A stretch of 64,000 bases of DNA from Cordia subcordata (lineage: Eukaryota > Streptophyta > Magnoliopsida > Boraginales > Cordiaceae): positions 868,001-932,000 of the forward strand of contig JAPTOF010000032.1 in NCBI GenBank assembly GCA_028554755.1. Direction: 5' to 3'. Below are positions 34,619 to 48,700 of the stretch, piece by piece. Each line of letters starts with the position of its first letter. Positions within the stretch are counted from its first letter, which is position 1. The position numbers and the translations under genes are program-made. The notes under the pieces were generated by a model. It saw only the letters and a list, made by a program, of their open reading frames with translations, searched no databases and was not told where the DNA came from.

Positions 34619-37180
34619 ATGAATACAGTCACTGTTATTTTATATTACGGTAGGCAAAAAATTAATGGCCCTTACGGTATCGATTATAAAACTACGAATC
34701 CTATTCGTAAGGTCAAAATTACACATGAAACGTCATACAATGAATCCATTTATAGCGTCTATGAGAAGCTTAATTTGCATTATGGCATCGACAGGGTTGA
34801 ATTATCTCATCGTTTCCAATCAGGGGTCGTATAATCACAGTATCCATATTTTAACGAGGCGATAATCAGCAACGATGAAGATTTGATGGACGTGTTTCAG
34901 ATGGCTTGTGATCATAATAACATGAATAATGCTCGTGTTATTATTGAAGTAAATGTGGATGACGTATACATCCCGCGATGAAGTAGTGATTTCCAGTGTG
35001 ATGGCGTTAGTCCCGACTTGAATGCCGAACCATCACATTACAATGATGGCAATCTCATGGTGTAGGATAGACTTGAATATGGACACATTTTAGTCCGAAC
35101 TCAACAAAGAAGATGTGGATATGGCCTTGAACGAGAATGATGCCTGGTACGATGATGGTGATGTCTTGGATGGCAATTCAAACCCGGGGAATGTAAATGC
35201 TGAAAGTGAGAGGCTATCTGGTGGTGCGGGATCTAGTGGCAGTGCGGTACCAATGTCCAGGGTATTTGAAACTGCAAAGTTCCATACTGTTAGTCGAGAA
35301 TATTATATGAATAGTATGGAGACACATAAAGCGCACTTATTTTGGGATGAGAATAAGAAGGAATTGGCCAAAGGAATAGTTTTCCCATCCAATAAGGACA
35401 TAATTCGGATGGTTCAGATGTACTTGATAAAGGTACAACATGAATACAAAGTCAGGAAGTCCGAACCAGATTTATGGCTTGTTTGTTGCATAAATGCTTC
35501 CAACCCTAGAAATCTATGGAGGTTGGAATTGCAGGCAATTCAAAAATCCACGCATTGCTAGTTTGAAATAACAAGTATTGGGTTATGTATAATTGCTTCG
35601 GTGATAGAAGAAGGTCCGCCATAAAAATGTTACCACTATGCTGATCGGATCTATGGTTATGCATTTCGTAAAACACAAGCCTAATTTCAAGGTTGGTTTT
35701 GTATGAGCACACATTAAAGACACATTTCACGTGGACATTTCATATAAGAAGGCATGGCGTGGCCAAAATTAGGCCATTGAAACGGTGTATAGTGATTGGG
35801 ATGAGTCGTACCAGTTACTTCCATGGTTTTTTAGAGCTGTCAAAGTAGCAAATCTGGGGACAGTTGTAACATACAAGTTCTTCCAATGATGGATGCAAGG
35901 AAACAGATTATGTGTTTTGGGCATTTGCACCATGCATTGCAGTGTGGAAGCATTGTCATCTAGTACGCTTTCTTGACGATACCCATGTGCGCGGTCAATA
36001 TAAAGGGCATCTTTTAACGGCGTTGACAACTGATGTAAACGAGTAGATCTTATCGTTGGCATTTGCAGTTGTCAATGCAGAGACAACTGATAGCTAGCCA
36101 TGGTTCCTTCAACAGGTATGGATACATTTTCTACAAGATATGGAGGAGATATGTATAGTATCTGCTAGACATGCAAGAGTTTTTACTGCCGTGGATCGTA
36201 TGTCATCTCATGTGCAATTGCGGGTGAAGCATCGAATATGCTTGAGGCACCTTAAAAGCAATGTCATGAAACAGTTCCACAACTAGTGTATAAAGGACTT
36301 ATGTTGGAGAGCAAGCAAGGAAAATCAAGTTCGCAAACATGTAGAAGTACTGCAGAAAATTTTTGAGTTGACCCAACACCAAGAGGGGCTAGTAGACGAG
36401 CATATGACTATCTTACCAACATAGACCTGGAGATGTAGGCACTGTCTACTGATGAAGGTTATTGGTGGGGTATGATGACGACGAATAGTGTGGAGTGTTT
36501 CAACAGTATCCTTGTTGGAGCAAGGTATTTGCTGATCATAGCATTAGTGTTGCACACCTTCATGAAGTGTGCCTAATATTTTTACAGTCTATACATGCGA
36601 GGCACTTGATAGGACAAGAATTTGTCATCTAGATCAGAGTGACAGAATTGTTGACAAGTGGGAGACAAAGTCACATCTTCGTAATGTGTTCCAATTTCAC
36701 TATGAAATAGCTACAACACAAGTTGGCCGGTTGCCCGAATCATACATTGACAGACGTCCTATACAAGTGGTCAGGTTTTATAAGAAGACATGTACCTAGG
36801 TGGACAACTTATCTTTCTGCCATGTTCGCATGCCTAGACAGTAGCATGCTATTTGAATGTAATATCATCAAACCTGTTCCTGCTTGAATATAAGGTGGAA
36901 GCATACAAGGCTACATATTCCATCTCATTTCAACCATTAGGACATGCTGATTATTAGTCTAGGGTACCTGCATGGCAATTGCAACCTAATCCAAGATAGT
37001 TGTAATAGAGAAAGAGAGGACCCACAGGGGGTAAATGCATCCCTAATGAGATGGATCACTCAGACCAAGTTGCTCGATGAATGTGTTCAAATTGCTGTCT
37101 ACCCAGTCACAACGTCGCCAGGTGCCCCCAAAATCAAACTAACGTCATACCACAATAGTTGTGATAAAGTTTGTCTCTAA
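34619..37180 (+). pseudogene. MuDR-type MULE transposase, decayed
   Basis: The start ATG at 34619 opens a frame with VILYYGRQKINGPYGIDY and continues past in-frame stops at about 34832 and 34978. The 35115-35561 frame carries the pre-catalytic region (FPSNKDIIRMVQMYL, LWLVCCINAS). From about 35950, broken frames show FLDDTHVRGQYKGHLLTAL, the first catalytic Asp region of MULE DDE transposases, then AFAVVNAE and WFLQQVW. Around 36785-36830, CT.VDNLSFCHVRMP resembles a SWIM zinc finger. At least eight stops or frameshifts are present, so no functional enzyme is made. Confidence 0.85.
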
Positions 37181-37489
37181 TATGAACTTGTTATAATGTT
37201 TGGTATAGACGTAGCGTATTGTTTTGAATATATGTCATGTTTAGTATAGATGTGGCGTGTTGTATCAAATATGTGTAGTGTTTAAAGTATTGAATTGCTT
37301 TAATGTTCAATGTATTTTGGATTGTAATGTTTGACGTATTCAATTGCTGTAATGTTGGTGCATTAACATTTACAAATTCCAAATTGTGAATCATGTTAAC
37401 CTTGTCTGATAAAAGTAAAGAAGTAAGATACATAGAAGTAAGGATAAATTACATAAAAGAATAAATAAACAAGCTGTCATGTCCCAAAT

Positions 37490-40400
37490 GCTAGGGGATG
37501 TCCCTTCTTTGCGCAGTGTGGCTGGACTTGTTTTGGCTGCACATTTTGTGAGCTAGTTGACCGCTTCCCTGCTCACTGTGGTGGCAAAGTCTCGGGCGTG
37601 GCCTACTGCTCCTTACCTTGGTTCTCACGCTCCTTTTCATCTTACTTCTCACCTTACTCCTCCTGGGATGGGGCAAGATAGTCTTCAATGCATAGGGGGG
37701 AGGTAAAAGGCTCCACCTCACCATGTCCACCTGACAACGTAGACTGGGTCCCCGTTAGTGCTGTGGGGGGCATGTTCATCTGCATTGGCTCATACACAAA
37801 CAGGAATGACATAGGTGGCAGCAAGGAGCCGATAGGGTCGATGTAAATGGAGGAATGCCCTGACTAACCGAGGTAAACTGCATGTAGGACGAGCAAGCAG
37901 GCCTCGGCTGAGCCCACTGTGTCGGCTGGGTCCACCTTGTCTGCTGGGAGGGCTGCGACCACGTTGTGGACTATGAATAATATGGCTGGTACCGCCACTG
38001 GTAAGTCGGGATGGGCTGTTACAAGGGGGTGTGAGCCCACTAGTATGACTGTAGGGGCTGTTGTGGGGGTGTATAGGCCTGCTGCGCATAGTATGTCGGG
38101 GCTTACTGTAGGGGCATCTAGGTCCACTAGTATGTAAAGGGTGGTTGAGACCACTGCGTTGGAGGCGCTGGTTGGGTCAATGCATTTGGCAGGTCAAAAT
38201 ATGAGGGCGTGACCAATATGTCGTCACGGTACGTCTGCTCCAACGCCTGCTGCATCCAGGTCACCACATGATCCATCTTCGACCAAAAACACTCCTGCGC
38301 CAACATACCCTAGGTGTATTGCTGGGATGCACGACGCAGATGGTGAAATGCACGTCCCATCGTCGAAGCCTGTACAACATATATTGTAATGAGTTTGAAT
38401 TCATATTAGAAACCCTGACAAATACATGAAGTATCTATAACCAATTTGTTAAACTTACCATAAAATGCTCATCCTGTGCTGTACCTAAGCAGCCCCCACG
38501 ATGAGGAACCCAAGATGTATTACCAATCTGGATGATGGAACGGTGTCGGTGCCGATGCATGTACTGCTACAAGTGCACTGGATATGACCTATCTTCGACG
38601 ACGCCATTCACGGCAACTGCCTGGGCATTAGCCCGTCGTGTAGCCAACTGCACCACGTCCGGTTGCTTCAGCACCTCCTTCCCTTTCAAATGTGTTTGGG
38701 ATAGGAACGACTCAAGTACGTCTGAGATCGGCTGACGCATTCCAAACTGTCGCATCACACGGTCAGCTCGATTCCATTCCACCATTCCACAGCATATCAG
38801 GGGCATCTTAGTCCTCCACCATTCCAACCCCTCTGTAAAGTAATATGGCAACTTCATGAGAATGTCTTTATACGGCTGCCAAATAAGCTGTAATGTAAAA
38901 TTAGAAAGATATAAAAGGTTAGTTATATTTCGTTAACATTGAAATAAATGTAACATACGGCCTAAAATACCTACTCAAAACAAACTTGGTCGGACTGAAA
39001 CTTGTCAATCACATCATGATAAACTAGTAGGCCCCTGTTGGCCGTGTCCCTGAACTCCTTATCCATGAGGTACATTCCTCCGCGTGGCTGACCCGGTAAG
39101 TTCCAACTGGGCTCTGCTCTGGATGTCCCAGGGCCTGGGCTCAAGGGGTGTGGGCCGGAAACACTCAAACCTATCCCATATCCACCACTGCAAATAAATA
39201 GTAACATTAATACAATTACAAAATCATATATATGTAACATACAAAAACAAAAAAAGTAACTGATGTTAACACCTGCAGCAGGGTGACTCTGGCACACAAG
39301 TGTGTCCTATCGGAATAAATGAATATATTGAATTGTCTATAAAATTGTGCAAGCACAGCAGCACCCCAATTCATTTCCTTCACGGCCTCAATATCCCATA
39401 GCAAAAGCAATTAGTTCATGTTTCCCCAAGTACCATTGGCATGGGCAAAAAGATGGAAAACTATGTAGCAGAACATCCATAAATGGACACGTTGTGCTGC
39501 CACATCACTGTCGGGATTCTGTTAGTGAGTCATCTTATATAACCTCTTCACCTCAAATAGCCTAATTTTCCCGGTTCTCGGCTCCATATGTGCCTCTATC
39601 ACCGATATGCCACAAAGGTCCTGGAAACGCCTAGCCCACTCACCGTACTCCTGCCTCGTGGTATCTAAGTGTGGAATGTGAGCACCAGACACGGGTAAAC
39701 CCTATAAGATAGCCACATCCTGTAAAGTGATAGTGGCCTCTCTGACGGGTAAGTGAAATGTGCGTGTCTCTATCTGCCACCTCTCCACAACGACAATCAA
39801 TAAGGTATGGTCGAGTTCATGCCAACCTGCCTTATAACACTCGTAAAACCCTGCACGCGCTAGATCTTCTTGAACATATGGGTGCTCAGGGCTGTGGAAC
39901 AAGTACCCGTCTCCTCACTGGGTGCGCAACTCTTTCGACGCGACGTCCCCCGTCAAAATTTGAGTCATGTGCTGGGCATAATGTACCAGTAGGGATGCAT
40001 CATGAGGTCTAAGGTGGACATCGAATCCATGATATATCCTATCATGAAACAATTAACGTCCGTAAATAATATTAAATTCCTAATCGAATAAATTATGTTA
40101 AATTCCTAATAAATTATATAAAATTACTAATAAATTGCAATAAATTAATATAATTTCTTAAAAAATAATACTAATTTTCTAAATTGCAAAAATTATATTA
40201 AAATAAAATCCTAATCAAAGAAACTATATTAAACCCCTAATAAATTTTATTAAATTCGTGATGAAATATCTTGTATCAATTTTCTAATAAATTATATTAA
40301 TTAAAGTCATAATAAATTATATTAAATTCCTAACAAAATATCTTATATTAATTTCTAATAAATTATATTAATTTTCTAATCAATCAAACTACATCAAAAT

Positions 40401-41210
40401 CCTAATAAATTATATAATATTCCTAACAAATTACAATCAATTATATTAATTTTCTAATCAAATAAAATTTATTAAAGTCATAATAAATTATATTAAATTC
40501 CCAATGAAATATCTTATATTATTTTCTAATAAATTATATTAAATTCCTAATCAAATATCTTATATTAATTTTCTAATCAATTAAACTACATTAAAATCCT
40601 AATAAATTATATAATATTCCTAATAAATTATAATCAATTATATTAATTTCCTAATCAAATAAAATTTATTAAATTCTTAATAAATTACATTAATTTTCTA
40701 ATGAAATATATTATATTAACTTTATAAAAAATTCCTAATAAATTTTGAAAATTATATAAATTTCTTAGCCAAATAAACTATATCAAAATCCTATATTCCC
40801 ATAATTTCTAATTTTCAATATATTTCTACTTTTCGATAATAATAAATTATATTAATTTTCATAAAATCTTACTGTCAAATCAAATATTCGATTCTAAAAA
40901 ATTTTCTAAATATCATAAATTCTCTAAGTTCTTTCTAAATTTTCTAAATCCTATAAATTTCTAAATAAAGAAAAGTTGTACATTAGAAAAATATGTTGAA
41001 TATCATAAATTCTATCTTCACAAGATAAAAAAAATTACTTAACTTAGTACAAAATAATGCAATTCAAAATATATACATATACAAATATATGTATTCGATA
41101 TTCATATGCTTACACATATACATATGTATGCATATTAACAACACATATATACACGTAAAAATCAATATATAACTAATAAAAATGTAAGAATTTAGAAAAC
41201 TTACAAGTAA
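37490..41210 (-). pseudogene. Plant mobile domain (PMD, MAIN/MAIL1-like) gene carried by MULE 2
   Basis: Minus-strand exons: about 40036-39272 with HLRPHDASLLVH, GWHELDHTLL, ERWQIETRTFHLPVREATIT and NWGAAVLAQFYRQ, ending CTGCAG/GTGTTA. An 82-bp intron follows, then an exon at about 39189-38970 with WNLPGQPRGG and TANRGLLVYHDVID. The exon at about 38890-38460 has LIWQPYKDIL, MPLICCGMVEWNRADRVMRQ and FGMRQPIS. A Pro/Ser/Gly-rich tail lies at 38150-37490. This is the order of the PMD in MAIN-like proteins. A first exon may lie beyond 41210, where GTAAGTTTTC forms a donor, making 40037-41209 an AT-rich intron. At least four in-frame stops are seen. The PMD is found in cellular silencing/growth factors and in plant MULEs and Gypsy elements. 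Confidence 0.8.
40045..41040. repeat. AT-rich degenerate tandem repeat (MULE 2)
   Basis: About 1 kb of variants of ATTCCTAATAAATTATATTA. It corresponds in place to 18870-19640 in MULE 1 and falls inside the inferred first intron of the PMD gene. Confidence 0.88.
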
Positions 41211-41605
41211 AGGCAATTTTCTAAACTTGGGGTATAAATTTTTTGCAAAAAAAAGGCTTGGGATGGGATTATTTTTGGGTGGAAGCCAAAGGGTCTGGGG
41301 GGAGGGGAAGAGAGAAGAAGGAAGGAGTGGGGAAGGGGAAGGGGTTGATATATAAGAGGCATTTTCGACAGGTTACTAATTATTTCGGTAGGTGACTTAT
41401 TGATATCCTGATTCACCGATATCCTTTAATGATGCAACGACTTTGTTTTTTAAATTTTCAAATTCTGGGATTCGCAAACAATAAGTCACTTACCGAAACG
41501 GTAAGTGACCTGCTGAAAAGGGCATTTTTTAAACGATTTTAAAAAGTAGGATAATTTTGTCATAAAATTTCTAAATTAAGGTAAAAAAAAAATTCCGAGT
41601 CAAAT

Positions 41606-42430
41606 GCACCTGACATAGGGATTATAACAAGCTTCAATTCACGTGCCAAGGGTATTAGCGGAAATTTGGCTCGGCTGGGTCCATTTGGATGAACAAAATC
41701 TGTTGGACTTGGCATGCCATTTCGTGGGACATTTTGAAGAACCCGCTGGTTTTTAAACTGACGAGCCAAGCATTGGCTCTTTTCAGTATTACTGAAAAAA
41801 TAATTCATATTATTTTTCTTTTCTATTTTTCCCTTTTCCTTTCTTGTGCTTCCCATTGTTGAACTCAGCACTTACAACGCTTCCAATCCAACCATCAGTG
41901 CACCATCTACAGGAATAATTGCACTTATAACATTATAATATTACAAAATAAGAATAATTAATTACACTTATAACATTATAATATTATAAAAGATCCTCAC
42001 TCACCAACTGCAGCATCGGGCACTCAAGTGGCTCAATTCGATTCCCGCAGTTGTAAAGTCTGAAATGGAGCCAGCAGCAGGTGGTGGTAATCAGCGGCAG
42101 AGATTCATGGGCAGCAAGGGTGGTGCTGCAGACCTGATGAACTACATTATTTCACCCCCCGATTTCCCTCTTTAACTCTTCATTGATTCCATTAGTTGGA
42201 TTTTCTAACAGATGACTAAAGCTGCAATACAGACTCAAAAGGCAAGGGTCCGCATTGCGCTTGGCAGTGAAGGCGGGAGAGAGAGAGAGAGAAAGGGAGG
42301 AAAGCAGATCTCCTGCACTATCTCAAATATGCTTTTTGCTTGGGTCGTCAATAATCCATGTTTTGTAGGACTAGAAAGCTACTCCTACATGCGCAATAGC
42401 AGATGAAACAAGTCTTTCGAGAAGATATTA
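41606..42430 (+). other. Spacer with a short coding-looking fragment (42065-42175)
   Basis: Between MULE 2 and the TRAPPC5 3' UTR. A 36-codon frame starting ATGGAGCCAGCAGCAGG at 42065 is Gly/Ala-rich and is open upstream in frame for some 15 codons (LKWLNSIPAVVKSE), stopping at 42173-42175. GA repeats lie at about 42276-42300. The fragment looks more like coding sequence than its surroundings, but I do not recognise it. Confidence 0.3.
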
Positions 42431-42773
42431 ATGCTCAATATCATGGAGTATTGCTTTACAGCATTTGATTGTTCATCATGTGAAATGTACGAGTTTGTAT
42501 ATATTTGCCAGGTAAGCAATCATTTCAACAGATTCCCCCAAATAGCCTTTCACTAACAACATCTTCACTCAACTTAAATACATAATAGTTGTTGACCAGC
42601 ATAATTTTGCTGCGTGAAGACCAGGAAAGGAGTATACAGATCTTGGATCAGCCCAGAGATCACAGTGACCATCTCTTTAGTTGGCTGATGCCATCTCATC
42701 AGTTCTACCAAAGTATCAGAATAACGCATGTTGAATTCTACCGTGAAATGGGGCAAACAATCTCAAACAAACA

Positions 42774-45700
42774 TCAACCTAGTCTTGCTTCTCTTCGTAA
42801 CACCTGAAACCAAGCAAACAGAGTGGATGAAAAGAGATGTTCAGAAAGTTCAATAAGAATGGAAATATCAACATATTTTATCGCGTGTATGCAGCAAAAA
42901 TATTGCAACTATATAGAGAGTGCTTTGAAATGATATTTTGCCATAAAATAGGAATAGTGGCATTAGGATGATCCATCAGAAACTTTATCCTCTTTTTTCC
43001 TTCCATCTTCCATTTTAGAGGGAGGATGTGAGGATATCATTAGCGAAGTCCACAATGAATGACAAAGTCAAGTTAACATGACACTCATTTTCACCATGTG
43101 GCATTAAAAGTTAAACCTAAACTTGAATTTGTTTCCAATTTCGGTACATTAGACACGAGTCTCTATCCCAGCTAGCGTGCACATTCTCATATTTTTAATC
43201 AGATGCATGTCAGCAATACAAATCTCTCTCCATAATTTCACACAGCGAAAGAGGACAGAAAGAAAGGCATCTATAGTGTGCTAAGCTGAAATGAATTTTG
43301 TGGTTACCCCATACACAGTTCAATTGCAGAGCCGTGAACCATCAAGTGTGCTTGTAATTTGTAAACACCAATTGGACAAGAACAATATAACTTCAAATGT
43401 TCAGTGCTTCCAAAAAAAATGCAAGAAACAGTTGGAAAGGATAATAAACCCCTGGCAAGAAGCATGTGGCCATTAACTAGAATAATGAAGAAACCAGTTT
43501 GCCCCCATCTAAGGTCCATTGATTTTCTATACACAGACTTTTCTCACAGTCAAATCATAACACGACCTGTGTTGGTTTACCACATCACCAAGCACACTGA
43601 AGAGGACCATTAACAAGAAACAATGATCAAAAGCAAAATTTTAGCAATTACCTCTTGAGCAAATTTTATCAAAATAGTTGTCCGAGGTCGTTGTTGTCCT
43701 TCCACAGGTACAAAATGAGCAGTTACTACAGCTGGAAAACCTGCATTATCCAGAACACCCTTGAAAGAGAAAAAGAGAGTTTATGAGTCTACAAAAGCTA
43801 TCAGTGACAGAATTATCACCTAGTTACAAAGAATTCAAACCAGTAGATACCCTCACGATTCCCGCAACAAAAGCTCCACAATTGAAAGCACCCATATCTT
43901 TTGGAGTTGAAATGAACCTATAAAGTAAACACTCCGTGTTAATCACACCAAAAAAATTGCAAAAGTTTTGGGTGAATCATAACATGAGACCTATGGAACA
44001 GGTAAGCATATGACCTGTTGACAAGGAGCTCCTTTTCACTTATCATGTATTCATCTTCATGTTCGGTACCTTTCTCAAGTGAGTCCGCCACCTGATATTC
44101 ACGTATGAGACAACTTAAGATTCTAGTACATATGTGTTTTTTCCTGTTATAACTTATTATCAGAACAATTTAGGGGGACCGAAGGCATGATTCACTATAC
44201 CTAAATTTTAGAACGAGTTCAACCTATTTTCTAAAGATAATTTACTCTGGACATTTCAGGGATCGGAAGTATTGCAAGTTCTTCATTTATCAAGGAATCA
44301 ATAACATATTAGAAACAGAACCGTAGCAAAGAGTACTAGACTGCTTAACATGATACAACATAATCCCCAGAATGAGAAATCATGAACCTTGACCAACCCA
44401 AAAAAAAAAAAAATAGAACAATGAAAACCAGTTAACCAAAGAAGCGAGTTTCTGTACCATAGAATATATTGATGTGATTTTCTTCAACATAAGAACCTAA
44501 CTAACATGCTTAGAGTACACATTCAGGAAGATTCAAGCAGCGACAGATTTGGATTGTTATTTTCCCGGGGCAATAACAAAATTGGGAAGACAGACCAAAA
44601 CAATCCATCAACTGCCTCTGTCTCAAAATTGAAGTCCATAGCTCATTTTCCTTTCCAAAATGAGTCCCTTCCCCACACATTATCATTTTCTCCACTTTTC
44701 CTTGCTCAAACATTACTTTTTTCTCCACATCCCGAAGTTACCCCCCCAATTTTTAGGTGTAATAAAGGGCAAATTTGAGGATCCAAAGTTGGAATCCTGA
44801 AAGGGACTCAAATATGGGCCACAGGGAGTACAAGTTTTTCAAACCACAATGCTGATCCAATGTAATAGCAGATCAGATCCACATGAAAGAGTCTCTCCAT
44901 AATGCAGCTATAATTCTCTCTTTTGCTGTTATTGAAGGCATAAATCCTGAATGATAGGTATGAATCTGCCATAATACCCAAGAAATTCTCCCCTAGACAT
45001 ATATCATAGCTTCAATTCTGAATACGCACATGATATCGTAGAAAGACACAATAGAAAATGCGTGCATACGGAGATGGAATATATTCACAACATAAGCTTC
45101 CTCAATAAGGGCTTCTGGATGAAGGAACCTCTCAAATTGCAGTGGGTACCAAAAGAATTGGGGCAGTTGAGTAAGAAAAATGAACAAATATAAATGAACA
45201 AATATCCTTATCCACTGCACGTAAGTACATGACAGTGCAACATTACAATCTATGGCACTATAAAGAGCGAGTCAATCAAAGCCACTAGTACCTTCTAGAA
45301 GAAGTTCTCAGAAATTACTAAAACAACCACCGAATCAAGTGACTGTAACTCAACCAGCCCGAACTTCAAGAACATACTCTAGAGACACGAGTTGAGTTGT
45401 TAGAGAAGCAAGTTGTTCATCAGGTTTTTCCCACTTCCGAGGAAAAACTACAATCAAACATGTGCAGCCCACTACACAGTGCACCAAAGATGTTCATCAA
45501 AATTTTATGTTGATAAAAATGTAAAAGCCAATTTGCACAAGTTTGGCAACAAGCAGTAAGAATCTTTCTTTAAGCACCTCCTTCTTGTCCCTAATTCTGT
45601 TGATGACTAGAACAAGAAATTTCTCATGCAATTGCAAATGTCAGACAGACCTTGATAAGAGTATGGAGTATGCTAGGCATAAAGGATATTTTCTGAGTTA

Positions 45701-48700
45701 TCAAGCAATTGACAAGTAATTCTCAAACATCCCAGGTTAAATTTCGATTCAAGAATCAGTCATTCAATCTTAAAGAACACATGTCCTCCAATACACTGTC
45801 GGACAAACTATGATGGCTCATTGAAGCAAGAACTTAAAGGCACTTTGTGATATTGTTATTTCATCCATGAAATATCCTTTGCAATTAATTCCAAAATTAA
45901 TGCAGCACAGTCTGGCACCATTCTGTCAAACAAGACACCTGATAGCAAGAAGTGACAAATGAAAGATAGAGGTCCGACTAGCCAAACAACATTCAGAGTA
46001 AAGTCTGCAACCTGCAGTTATAGATGAGCAAAAATTTTGAGCTTTACACATTATATATCTATGCTTTTATGCATATTTTCACATTGTCTTCTTCATTTCG
46101 AATATATTCATCAGCCAACTGCAAGTTATTTACGTTCAACTCCCTATACAATTCTCCAATATATTGAATCTGTCCAGCAAATCAAGCTTGGATATCGAGT
46201 AACAATACTAAATGTATAAATTGAGTTCCATACAAGAAGATGTTACTCCAACTACCCTGCTTCATTCCAGTAAAAAAAAAGTTTAAACCATTACTCTTTA
46301 AAATTATGAATCCTGGATATCCATGCTAGTTCTCTGATTCGTCAAAAGCCTCGGGCCGAAATAGGGACAGAAGGTTTTGAAACACAACAATTCCAAGATA
46401 TCTATACTATATTATATAGAAGAACCCTTTGCAATATAACAATGACAAGTGTCGCATAAATAGTATTCTTAACATCTTTTTGTCATGTGGTGCTATTACA
46501 TTACGTTTAATTGTGAAAATCGTGTTTTATTTTAATGAGATTTATATTGATTTTCTAATTTATTTTAATATTTACACATTACATTCCAAAATTATAACAT
46601 GCAATCTAGATTGATTGCAGATATCTATAGAAACTCACCAATTTGGTTGTTATCAAATCGTGACCTATTTTAATTGACATATTTTTTCTTATTTTAATCT
46701 TCTTCCCATATTTCTATACTATTTTCTCTTAGTAATTTTAATGTAAATTATTTTACCAAATGCTTTAATTATTCACATTTTGTTTTGTAATTTAACTCAA
46801 ATATACATAATTTGATTATTTGAATATATCTTTTGTAATTATTTAGAAATAATAATGATACTTATTTCAATATAATGCCACTTATCTTAATTTTTTGAAA
46901 AAATGTTATGCATATAAAAATAACATTTTGCTTCCCCGTGCATCGCACGGGCGATTGACTAGTACATATATAAAAGAGAAACTCTATATGTATCTGTTGA
47001 GATGTCAAGGCTATTCTAACCTTGGAGATTTTCTACAACTCACAGTAGAACTTCAGTGCTACCAAGTAGGATTCTCTCCCTTTGTGTAGTGATTGCAATT
47101 TACTAAATATTTACAATTGTATTACCTGTGTGGCTATGACTGAAAAATATCTCAAACTCTGACTCTTTTAAGGTAAAACCCGAATGCTATTTTGACATGT
47201 TGGTAAAACCCAGAAGCATCCTCATGCCTGATACACCACAGAAAATACATGGCCTTCTACCATTATTTTCTCTATATGGTCAACAAAGTAGAGATTATAT
47301 GCTCATTTAGGAAAACTGAGCTTTTGTATGTCCTTCTATCTTGACCGACAATATTAATGCATATCATAAAGCAGTTTAACATGCTAACCAATAGCAAGGA
47401 TAGTAATTTAAACTTAATACCAAGGACCAAAAGGTCATAAAGTTAGAAGCTTGATATGAGGTAGCTGTAATTTCTCTTCAATTACGATTCTAGAAGTTTT
47501 TGTCAAGTCCAAGAGACAGCAAGCACCACTGAAGAAAATTCTTAACCATAAGATGTTAAATGTGATCTATGAGCAATGCCATCAAGCAATCAGTTGCATC
47601 AGTATCAACAGCACTATCTTTTAAACTGTGTTGCCCAAGTATGCAACTCTAAAGCAAAACAAGAAGCTTAATGGAAAGTGTAATTGCATCTTAGCAATAT
47701 GTTAACCCTCCACCCCAGTAAGACTGGAGGAAAGAAAGAAAGAGGAAAAGGAAAAAGAAAGCACAAAGCAAATCTCATTAGTATCCTAACAACTCAAGCA
47801 AAATGAAAATAAAGATAAAAAATGAAGAACCAGGGGAATTTAAGGGAGATGCTGAATATCACCAAGAAACAGAGCCTATAAGCACATATGCACGAGTATC
47901 TAAGGGAGATGCTGAATATCACCAAGAAACCGAGCCCATAAGCATATACGTAATACTTCAAGTGAGAAAACTCCTACACTTGGTAATGAGATACGTAAGT
48001 TATGCCCAAGAAAATTAAACATGAGACATTGCTGGTGGGAAACAGCTATATCTAAACCAACATACAAACCCTCCAAAACCAGAGAAATTGCCACAGAGAT
48101 ACCAGTGAAAGTTTTTACAAGAAAGATCACCAACTAAACAAAGGCTCACACTAACCTTTCCAAACAAGACCTTCCATACTGTGCTGTGCACAAAAGATAA
48201 AATTCCCAGAAGTCTTGTCTCTCTCCTGTTTCCCTAAAGCGTCAGAGAGTAGGTATCAATAAACTAGCAAAAGAGAAATGCTAATCCGTTAAACATCATG
48301 ATTTTAGTTGCCTTACAGGCAGAAATCACATAGATACAGAGAATAACAAGACAAACTTAAACAATTTACAAAGTCAACATCACAATATTCCAGACTAGTA
48401 TCTGCTAAGGACTGCTAGGTAAAACCCAAAACAAAGGCATGAACATTCTGGATGAGTCAAGTGAGTGGTGAATATAAAAATAACCGATTTCCATACCCAA
48501 ATAGCTTCATGACCACCAAGAAGGCAACTTAGCTCTTTCTATGTTCTCAAAGGAAAATGATTTCCTCCATACTAATCCTAGAAGAGATTACTAACCGCCG
48601 AAGGGAATAAGATTGACAGGAATACTTCTTACCCTCAAAAGTAGAAAACGGAATAAGCCTTTTGCGAAGCGTCACTAAGCCATAAGAAATGAGTGGCATG

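Larger units (their letters stand above)
34159..41596. mobile_element. MULE 2: 7.4-kb Mutator-like element with transposase and PMD genes
   Basis: Ends 34159-34256 and 41496-41596 are inverted repeats of about 95-100 bp sharing CTAATTTAGAAATTTTATG and TTTTTAAAATCGTTT. The flanking 9-mers GTGTCAAAT (34150-34158) and GAGTCAAAT (41597-41605) match at 8 of 9 positions, the length expected of MULEs. Inside are a decayed MuDR-type transposase gene on the plus strand (34619-37180) and a convergent plant-mobile-domain gene on the minus strand (41210-37490). Arrays of GGTAAGTNACNTACC palindromes occupy both subterminal regions. Stops in both genes suggest the copy is inactive by itself. Confidence 0.92.
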
